Assembly: GCA_016875645.1 (NCBI GenBank)
Contig: VGPE01000157.1
Location: 1-6,640 of the forward strand
Direction of reading: 5' to 3'
DNA length: 6,640 bases
Origin: Chloroflexota bacterium
Lineage (GTDB): Bacteria > Chloroflexota > Limnocylindria > Limnocylindrales > CSP1-4
Positions within the stretch are counted from its first letter, which is position 1. Each line of letters starts with the position of its first letter. Both the position numbers and the translations under genes were made by a program. This document shows positions 1 to 4,783 of the stretch, one piece after another. The notes below the pieces were generated by a model that was not told the origin of the DNA, ran no database searches, and was given only the letters and a program-made list of their open reading frames with translations.

Positions 1-84
1 GCGCCTGACGCCGTTCCTGGTGCGCGTCGCGCCTGACGCCGTTCCTGGTGCGCGTCGCGCCTGACGCCGCGCCTGGTGCGCGTG
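1..84. repeat. Three 28-bp tandem repeat units at the left edge
   Basis: Units lie at 1-28, 29-56 and 57-84 with no spacer. Units 1 and 2 are identical; unit 3 differs at three positions (TT to CG in the middle, and the last base C to G). Each unit begins GCGCCTGACGCCG and ends CTGGTGCGCGT. The unit length is not a multiple of three, and the TGA in each unit falls in a different forward frame, so all three + frames are closed by position 64. This argues against a + strand repeat protein. The array touches the window edge, so the true copy number is unknown. No function is evident. Confidence 0.9.
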
Positions 85-433
85 CGGTTCCAGGGCGCAA
101 CTCGCGGAGGCGCCCGTTCATCATTGGAACTCCCCGGTCGCCACGGCGGGGCACGACTCACCTGATGGAACGCCGGGCGTTCCAGGCCGCCTCGTGCGGG
201 TCCCCCGATGGCGCCTTGGAACGCGCTGCGTACCGCCATCGCGCAACCGGGCCTCCGTCATGGACAGCGCCCGGCGCGTGCCTGCGACACCACGCGGGCC
301 GGCGCGGAGCGCCGCAGACGCCGTGGCGGCGAGCCTGCGGTTGCCTGTGTCGCGCGCGGAACGCCCGGAATGGCGGATCGAGACGGACGGCGGGGCAGCC
401 GCAGGCCGCTGACCGCGCTCCGCGGGGCCGCGA
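85..433. other. GC-rich stretch without a supportable gene
   Basis: About 350 bases between the tandem repeats and the nusA promoter. Open frames exist on both strands, but their products are Arg/Ala/Pro/Gly-rich with no recognisable domain, as expected by chance at this base composition. I found no tRNA-like T-loop and none of the conserved RNase P or SRP RNA segments I know. The region contains the inverted repeat at 166-184 and scattered GGAAC or GTTCC pentamers (87, 126, 167, 179, 218, 358). It may be an intergenic repeat region or a decayed gene. It does not encode RimP, the protein often found upstream of NusA. Confidence 0.6.
166..184. repeat. Near-perfect inverted repeat, 9-bp arms
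   Basis: The left arm TGGAACGCC (166-174) and right arm GGCGTTCCA (176-184) are exact reverse complements around a single G. With a one-base centre it would bind a dimeric protein or extrude as a cruciform more readily than it would form an RNA hairpin with 9 pairs. The core CCTGGAACGC occurs inverted here (177-186) and directly at 439-448 in the nusA promoter, which suggests a shared element rather than an isolated coincidence. It could be an operator or a short dispersed palindromic repeat; the sequence does not decide. Confidence 0.6.
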
Positions 434-462
434 TTGAGCCTGGAACGCGTTCGGGCTATACT
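434..462 (+). promoter_or_regulatory. Predicted vegetative-sigma promoter of the nusA operon
   Basis: A -35-like TTGAGC (434-439) is followed after exactly 17 bp by TATACT (457-462), one mismatch from TATAAT. This is one of the few AT-containing stretches in a very GC-rich region. Transcription would start near 468-470, giving a leader of roughly 80 nt before nusA. No other convincing promoter is seen closer to the gene. The prediction rests on consensus match and spacing only. Confidence 0.6.
443..452. promoter_or_regulatory. Operator-like palindrome in the promoter spacer
   Basis: GAACGCGTTC is a perfect 10-bp palindrome lying wholly between the predicted -35 and -10 elements, where a bound dimer would block RNA polymerase. 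Its left half continues a CCTGGAACGC core (439-448) that recurs inverted at 177-186. The regulator is not encoded in this window, and the palindrome could be fortuitous. Confidence 0.3.
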
Positions 463-490
463 TCGCACACACGAACCGGCCGCCTCCTTG

Positions 491-517
491 ACGTGGGTGA
501 CCCCCACGTTTTGTTTT
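491..517 (+). terminator. Intrinsic-terminator-like hairpin in the nusA leader
   Basis: A 7-bp perfect stem (491-497 with 503-509) with loop TGACC runs straight into TTTTGTTTT (509-517), eight T in nine bases, in a region otherwise almost devoid of T runs. It sits after the predicted promoter and before nusA. It could therefore attenuate operon transcription, or it could end a transcript arriving from the left if the promoter call is wrong. The stem is short for a strong terminator. The hairpin at 513-531 consumes part of the T-tract, so the two may compete during transcription. Confidence 0.55.
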
Positions 518-539
518 CGCGGCCCGAAAACTGACGATG

Positions 540-546
540 AAGGAGG
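540..546 (+). promoter_or_regulatory. Strong nusA Shine-Dalgarno, start-deciding
   Basis: AAGGAGG is a perfect anti-16S match. It lies 3 nt before ATG 550 and 6 nt before GTG 553, the second codon. The spacing favours GTG 553 as the real initiation codon or a co-used one; the ATG is kept here as the conventional call. This is the same segment that can pair with 481-489. Confidence 0.8.
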
Positions 547-549
547 CGC

Positions 550-1905
550 ATGGTGAGTCGCGATTTCGTCGGCGCCCTCCTCCAGCTGAACGCAGAGAAG
601 CAGGTTCCGCGAGAGCAACTGATCCGCACGGTGGAGGAGGCCATCCAGTCGGCCTACCGTCGGGTCGCCGGTGACGAGGACATCCACGTCCGGATCGACG
701 CGGAAACGGGCAAGATCCGGGTGTTCCGGGCCCGACGCGTTGTCAGCGAGATCGAGGACCCGCTCACCGAGATCAACGTGGCGGACGCACGGGTCTACGA
801 CCCGAACGCCACGATCGGCGACCTCGTCGAGACCGAACAGCTCGACCAGGAGGCGTTCGGGCGCATCCACGCCCAGACGGCCAAGCAGGTTGTCCTCCAG
901 CGCCTCCGCGAGGCCGAGCGTGACGTGGTCTTCGACCAGTTCGCAAGCCGCTCGGGCGAGATGATCACCGGCACCGTGAATCGCGTCGAGCCACGGGCCA
1001 TCATCCTCGACGTCGGCAAGAACGTTGAGGCCATCCTCGCCACCACCGAGCAGAGCCCGTCCGAGCACTACCGGATCGGCCAGAACGTCAAGGCCTTCGT
1101 GCTTGAGGTCCGCCGTACCACGCGCGGGCCGCAGATCTACGTCAGCCGCACGCACAAGGGCTTCCTGCGGCGCCTGTTCGAGCTGGAGGTCCCGGAGATC
1201 CACGCCGGCACGGTCGAGATCAGGGCCATCGCGCGCGAGGCGGGCAGCCGGTCCAAGGTCGCCGTCGGAAGCCGCCAGGAGGGTCTCGACCCGGTCGGCG
1301 CCACGGTCGGCCAGCGCGGGGCGCGGATCCAGGCGGTGGTCGCGGAGCTCGGCGGCGAGAAGATCGATGTCATTCCCTGGCACGACGACCCGGCCGTCTT
1401 CGTCGCCAACGCCCTGAGCCCAGCCCAGGTGCTCAACGTCACGATCGACGAGGAGCACCGGATCGCAAACGTCGTCGTGCCGGAGCGCATGCTCTCGCTC
1501 GCGATCGGGCGCGAGGGCCAGAACGCGCGGCTCGCCGCCAAGCTGACCGGCTGGCGGATCGACATCCGCAGCGATGTCTCGGTCGCCGAGGCGGCGCGGG
1601 TCGCGGCTGCAGCATCCGTCGAGGCGGCGGTGGTCCCGCCGGCACCGACCGGCCCTTCTCCCCGTCGTGCCGAGGCGACACCGGTGGAGCCGCCCGTGGA
1701 GCCGCCGGCTCCCGTGAAGCGAGCGACACGGACTCGCAAGGTCGCTGGCAAGGCGGCCGATGCCGCCGCGACCAGCGAGGGATCGGCTGTGCCGGTCGCG
1801 GCCGAAGCCACCAACGGCACGGGCCCGGCCCCAGCGGACCACGCCGCCGAGAAGCCCGCGCCCAAGCCGCGCGCTCGCCCGAAGTCGGCCGAAGGGGTGT
1901 CCTGA
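550..1905 (+). CDS. nusA: Transcription elongation/termination factor NusA
   Basis: NusA (451 aa) binds RNA polymerase and nascent RNA in the cytoplasm and modulates pausing, intrinsic termination and antitermination. The polymerase-binding N-terminal domain spans about residues 1-130. It is followed by an S1 domain (about 136-200, ending YVSRTHKGFLRRLF) and two KH domains (about 205-345). The KH1 region carries the NusA signature DPVGATVGQRGARIQ (247-261), with Thr where many homologues have Cys; KH2 carries LAIGREGQNARLAAKLTGW (317-335). After residue 345 there is no acidic repeat domain. Instead there is a roughly 105-residue Ala/Pro/Lys/Arg-rich, probably disordered tail. The start is ATG 550 or GTG 553, which lie 3 and 6 nt after AAGGAGG. 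It is the first gene of the operon and its translation may be gated by the leader at 481-548. The stop TGA overlaps the proposed ylxR start. Confidence 0.97.
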   Translation: MVSRDFVGALLQLNAEKQVPREQLIRTVEEAIQSAYRRVAGDEDIHVRIDAETGKIRVFRARRVVSEIEDPLTEINVADARVYDPNATIGDLVETEQLDQEAFGRIHAQTAKQVVLQRLREAERDVVFDQFASRSGEMITGTVNRVEPRAIILDVGKNVEAILATTEQSPSEHYRIGQNVKAFVLEVRRTTRGPQIYVSRTHKGFLRRLFELEVPEIHAGTVEIRAIAREAGSRSKVAVGSRQEGLDPVGATVGQRGARIQAVVAELGGEKIDVIPWHDDPAVFVANALSPAQVLNVTIDEEHRIANVVVPERMLSLAIGREGQNARLAAKLTGWRIDIRSDVSVAEAARVAAAASVEAAVVPPAPTGPSPRRAEATPVEPPVEPPAPVKRATRTRKVAGKAADAAATSEGSAVPVAAEATNGTGPAPADHAAEKPAPKPRARPKSAEGVS

Positions 1906-2264
1906 TCGGCACACCCTCGCCGGGAGTTCGCCGCCGGCGGGTCCCGGAGCGCACATGCGTCGCCTGCCGGACCAGCCGGCAGAAACGAGCCCTGCTCCGC
2001 ATCGTCCGCACCGCGGATGGTCGGATGGAGATCGATGAGACCGGCCGGGCCCCCGGCCGAGGCGCCTACCTGTGTGCCGCTGGGGGCTGCTGGCAGACCG
2101 CGCTCGAGCGCAACGCCCTTGGCCGCGCGCTGGAGGTCCCGGTGCCGGCCGAGCTTCGGGCTCGGCTCGGTCCCGGAGGCGGACTGGCGGCGGGCGCGCG
2201 GGAAGCCGCGCCGGATGCGAGGATTGGCGCAACGAGCGAAGGAGATGTGATTGGCCAGGAGTAG
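1902..2264 (+). CDS. ylxR: YlxR-family RNA-binding protein, probable CTG start
   Basis: Small nucleic-acid-binding protein of the YlxR (DUF448) family, nearly always encoded between nusA and infB; the Bacillus member has been described as an RNase P modulator (RnpM). With the start used here it is 120 aa. The family core is clear: VPERTCVACRTSRQKRALLR (14-33), the D45 region, and APGRGAYLC (50-58), plus C63. No ATG, GTG or TTG exists in this frame upstream of the core; the first is ATG 2025, which would delete the CxxCR motif. The best explanation is CTG 1902, which overlaps the nusA stop as CTGA and has AAGG (1892-1895) 6 nt upstream; ATC 1905 is a weaker alternative. The rbfA/nrnA junction has the same layout with GTGA followed by the same ATCGGC. 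The C-terminal 35 residues are Gly/Ala/Arg-rich and overlap infB by 14 nt. Identity is secure; the exact start is not. Confidence 0.85.
   Translation: MIGTPSPGVRRRRVPERTCVACRTSRQKRALLRIVRTADGRMEIDETGRAPGRGAYLCAAGGCWQTALERNALGRALEVPVPAELRARLGPGGGLAAGAREAAPDARIGATSEGDVIGQE
2239..2244 (+). promoter_or_regulatory. Shine-Dalgarno that fixes the infB TTG start
   Basis: AAGGAG lies inside the 3' end of ylxR, 6 nt before TTG 2251. The intervening six bases are ATGTGA, an ATG immediately followed by a stop in the infB frame, so that ATG cannot start infB. This supports TTG as the initiator. Confidence 0.7.
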
Positions 2265-4164
2265 GAGCGGCACGCGCAATCGACGGGGTCCGCGCAAGCC
2301 GCCGCGGCGCGAGGCCGGTTCGGGCGCGACGTCGATCCAGACTCTGGATCCGCGCGAACGAGGCGCGATCGAGCTGCCGGCCACGATCACGGTCAAGGAC
2401 TTTGCGGCGCAGCTGGGGGTCAACCCGGCGGACGTCATCCGCGAGCTGATCAAGAGCGGCATCTTCGCCAGCATCAACCAGCTGATCGACCGCGACACCG
2501 CCTCACTGGTCGCGGGCGAGCTCGGCTACGAGGTTGCCGAGGCGATCGCACCGAGCCCCCAGGCCGGTGCCGCGACCGTCGAGGGCAACGGCGAGGGGCC
2601 GACGCCCGAGGCCGCCAAGGAAGTGCTGTTCGAGGCCGACGACCCGCGGGACCTCGAGCCGCGCGCGCCGATCGTCACCGTGATGGGCCATGTCGACCAC
2701 GGCAAGACCAGCCTGCTCGATGCGATCCGCAGCACGACCGTCGCCGCGGGCGAGCGAGGTGGCATCACCCAGCACATCGGCGCAAGCGAGGTGACTCGCG
2801 GCGAGCGGCGTGTCGTCTTCCTTGACACGCCCGGCCACGAGGCGTTCACCGCGATGCGGGCCCGCGGTGCGAAGGTGACGGACATCGCGGTCATCGTGGT
2901 CGCGGCCGACGACGGCGTGATGCCCCAGACCCTCGAGGCGATCGACCACGCGCGCGCCGCCAAGGTGCCGCTCGTCATCGCGCTCAACAAGATCGACAAG
3001 CTCGACGCCAATCCCGACCGGGTCAAGAACGAGCTGGCCGAGGCGGGAGTGGTGGTCGAGGACTACGGTGGCGAGGTGCCGATGGTCGCGGTTTCGGCCA
3101 AGACCCGGGTCGGCATCGATGACCTCATCGACATGATCCTGCTGGTCGCCGACCTCCAGGAGCTGACGGCAAATCCCAAGCGGCGGGCGGTCGGGACCAT
3201 CGTGGAGGCGGAACTCGACAAGGGCCGGGGCCCCGTCGCCACCGCGCTCGTGATGACGGGGACCCTCCGCGTCGGTGACACGATCGTCGTGGGCGCCACG
3301 TACGGCAAGGTCCGAGCGCTCGAGAACGGCGCCGGCAAGCGGGTCTCCAAGGCCGGGCCGGCCAGTGCGGTCGTGGTCCTCGGGCTCTCCGAAGTGCCCG
3401 CGGCCGGCGACATCCTGCGCGTGGTCGCCGACGAGAAGGTCGCGCGCACGATGGTCGAGCAGCGGCGTGCCCAGACAGCTGCACGCGGTAGCGATCAGCA
3501 GGGCCGGGCAACGCTCGAGGACCTGTACCGCCAGATCCAGTCGGGGCAGACCAAGGAGCTGCGGATCATCCTCAAGGCCGACGTGTCCGGTTCCCTGGGC
3601 GCGATCCGGCACGCGCTGGAGCAGCTGTCGGCCGATGAGGTCCGGATCAACCTCCTTCATGAGGGCGCCGGCGACATCACCGACAACGACATCCTCCTGG
3701 CGTCGGCGTCCAACGCGATCGTCGTCGGCTTCAACACGCGGCTCGCGGACACGGCACGCCGGACGGCCGAGACCGAGGGCGTCGACGTTCGCCTCTACGA
3801 CATCATCTACAAGCTGACCGACGACATCGACGCGGCCCTCAAGGGCATGCTCGAGCCGGAGATCGTCGAAGTGGTCGAGGGCCGGGCCGAGGTTCGCCAG
3901 ATCTTCCGGATCGGGCGCACGGTCATCGCCGGCTGCTACGTCACCGACGGCCGCATCATCCGCGCCCAGGCACGGGTCTGGCGAGGCGGGAAGATCATCG
4001 TCTCCGACCGGATCGAGTCACTTCGGCGCTTCCGCGATGACGTGCGTGAGGTGCCCGCGAACTTCGAGTGCGGCATCGGCCTTGCGGACTACCACGACCT
4101 GGTCGAGGGCGATGTCATCGAGTGCTTCGCGCAACAGACCGTCAGCCGCGCGGCGAGCTCATAG
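2251..4164 (+). CDS. infB: Translation initiation factor IF-2
   Basis: IF2 is the GTPase that recruits formyl-Met-tRNA to the 30S subunit and promotes 50S joining. At 637 aa this is a compact form: a short basic leader (1-40), one IF2-N domain (about 43-95, from LPATITVKDFAAQLGV), a linker, then the G domain. All G motifs are present: GHVDHGKT (146-153), the GGITQHIGA switch (170-178), DTPGH (192-196), NKID (246-249) and SAK (282-284). Domain II follows (about 310-395), then domain III (about 420-530, with ELRIILKADVSGS) and the C2 domain (about 535-630, including RIGRTVIAGCYVTDG), which binds initiator tRNA. The start is TTG, with AAGGAG 6 nt upstream, inside the end of ylxR. The overlap implies coupled translation. 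No key residue is missing. Confidence 0.97.
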   Translation: MARSRSGTRNRRGPRKPPRREAGSGATSIQTLDPRERGAIELPATITVKDFAAQLGVNPADVIRELIKSGIFASINQLIDRDTASLVAGELGYEVAEAIAPSPQAGAATVEGNGEGPTPEAAKEVLFEADDPRDLEPRAPIVTVMGHVDHGKTSLLDAIRSTTVAAGERGGITQHIGASEVTRGERRVVFLDTPGHEAFTAMRARGAKVTDIAVIVVAADDGVMPQTLEAIDHARAAKVPLVIALNKIDKLDANPDRVKNELAEAGVVVEDYGGEVPMVAVSAKTRVGIDDLIDMILLVADLQELTANPKRRAVGTIVEAELDKGRGPVATALVMTGTLRVGDTIVVGATYGKVRALENGAGKRVSKAGPASAVVVLGLSEVPAAGDILRVVADEKVARTMVEQRRAQTAARGSDQQGRATLEDLYRQIQSGQTKELRIILKADVSGSLGAIRHALEQLSADEVRINLLHEGAGDITDNDILLASASNAIVVGFNTRLADTARRTAETEGVDVRLYDIIYKLTDDIDAALKGMLEPEIVEVVEGRAEVRQIFRIGRTVIAGCYVTDGRIIRAQARVWRGGKIIVSDRIESLRRFRDDVREVPANFECGIGLADYHDLVEGDVIECFAQQTVSRAASS

Positions 4165-4166
4165 GT

Positions 4167-4192
4167 CGCCGCTGATCCGGATCCGAGCGGCG
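4167..4192 (+). other. GC hairpin in the infB-rbfA gap
   Basis: CGCCGCT (4167-4173) and AGCGGCG (4186-4192) pair perfectly around a 12-nt loop that itself contains the palindrome GATCCGGATC. It begins two bases after the infB stop codon and ends just before an in-frame GTG (4193) preceding the rbfA ATG. No T-tract follows, so it is not an intrinsic terminator. It may stabilise or mark processing of the message, or affect rbfA initiation; the role is inferred. Confidence 0.45.
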
Positions 4193-4207
4193 GTGAGGCG
4201 CGCCCCC

Positions 4208-4783
4208 ATGACGCAACGAACGGATCGCATCGACGAGCTGCTCAAGCAGGAGATCGGCGACCTCATCGCGCGTGAGGTCGCCGATCCCGACGTGGGCTTC
4301 GTCACCGTCACCGACGTCGAGACCAGCCCTGACCTCCGGCACGCCAAGGTCTGGGTCAGCGTGATCGGCCGGCCCGAGGCGCGCCAGGCGTCCGTCCGGG
4401 GCCTCCAACGGGCAATGCCGTTCGTTCGCGCCCAACTCGGGCGACGGCTCCGGTTGCGCCGCATCCCGGAATTCTCGGTCCGGCTCGACGACTCGGTCGA
4501 GCGCGGTTCGCGGGTCCTGCGGCTTCTGCACGAGATCGAGGCGGGCGAAGCGCCCGGAGACGCGGCGGCGGGCGAATCGCTGCCCACGCCGCGGCCGATC
4601 CACCCGCTTCACGGCGACGAGGCGACTGCCGACGGAGGCCCGGAGCCAGGGCTGCCGGCCCCCGCGAACAGGCCTGCCCGGCCCGTAAGGTTGCGCGGAC
4701 CGAACATCGGCCCAGGTGGTCGCCCGAAGCGCCGGACGGGCTCTGGCGGACCCGACCGTCGTCCCCGGGGGGACCGCGGGTGA
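4208..4783 (+). CDS. rbfA: 30S ribosome-binding factor RbfA with a long C-terminal tail
   Basis: RbfA binds the 30S subunit near the 16S rRNA 5' helix region and assists late small-subunit maturation. The KH-type domain occupies residues 1 to about 112. It is recognised from RTDRIDELLKQEIGDLI (4-20), SPDLRHAKVWVSV (40-52), GRRLRLRRIPEFSVRLDDS (78-96) and RGSRVLRLLHEIE (99-111). Most RbfA proteins end about there; this one continues for 80 residues of Pro/Gly/Arg-rich, probably disordered sequence with a basic end. ATG 4208 was chosen because it lies right before the conserved N-terminus and has TGAGG (4194-4198) 9 nt upstream; GTG 4193 in frame is an alternative adding five residues. The stop TGA overlaps the next gene's GTG by 4 nt, indicating coupling. 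Confidence 0.93.
   Translation: MTQRTDRIDELLKQEIGDLIAREVADPDVGFVTVTDVETSPDLRHAKVWVSVIGRPEARQASVRGLQRAMPFVRAQLGRRLRLRRIPEFSVRLDDSVERGSRVLRLLHEIEAGEAPGDAAAGESLPTPRPIHPLHGDEATADGGPEPGLPAPANRPARPVRLRGPNIGPGGRPKRRTGSGGPDRRPRGDRG

Larger units (their letters stand above)
481..548 (+). promoter_or_regulatory. Structured nusA leader that can sequester the ribosome-binding site
   Basis: CGCCTCCTT (481-489) is the exact reverse complement of AAGGAGGCG (540-548), which contains the nusA Shine-Dalgarno; the 9-bp helix ends one base before the nusA ATG region. Enclosed are two perfect hairpins: 491-497 with 503-509 (ACGTGGG/CCCACGT, 5-nt loop) and 513-519 with 525-531 (GTTTTCG/CGAAAAC, 5-nt loop). The joining strands are 1, 3 and 8 nt, so the whole folds on paper as a compact three-way junction. 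The second hairpin's loop (GCGGCC, 519-524 including one stem base) is also complementary to GGCCGC at 478-483, an alternative or tertiary pairing. Pairings are read directly; the regulatory role, and any ligand or protein sensed, are inferred. I do not recognise it as a named leader RNA. Autoregulation by an operon product would be one reasonable possibility. Confidence 0.6.

Noticed and set aside
1..84. CRISPR array
   Set aside because: The units are directly adjacent with no unique spacers between them.
442..465. GGAAC copies as -35 elements of ECF sigma promoters
   Set aside because: They occur on both strands with no consistent -10 at the right distance, and the TTGAGC/TATACT pair explains the site before nusA better.
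48..534. Forward frames at 48-437 and 208-534 as small genes before nusA
   Set aside because: The products are Arg/Ala/Gly-rich with no domain. The second runs through the promoter and the hairpins of the leader. No good ribosome-binding site was found.
537..600. ATG 537 as a leader peptide overlapping nusA
   Set aside because: It has no ribosome-binding site, and the frame runs out of phase through nusA with no conserved feature.
121..2232. A 703-codon open frame on the - strand, opposite nusA and ylxR
   Set aside because: It is antisense to two clearly conserved genes; the translation is Arg/Gly/Asp-rich without domains. Long antisense frames are expected at this GC content.
2025..2264. 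ATG 2025 as the ylxR start (79 aa)
   Set aside because: It would remove the conserved RTCVACR motif that reads in the same frame immediately upstream.
2503..3660. A 385-codon - strand frame opposite infB, and similar ones at 1137-2498 and 4609-5553
   Set aside because: All lie opposite genes with intact family motifs and have no recognisable domain of their own.
4761..4774. GTCCCC/GGGGAC inverted repeat before nrnA as a hairpin
   Set aside because: The loop would be only two bases, and the segment lies inside the rbfA tail with no T-tract; probably composition.
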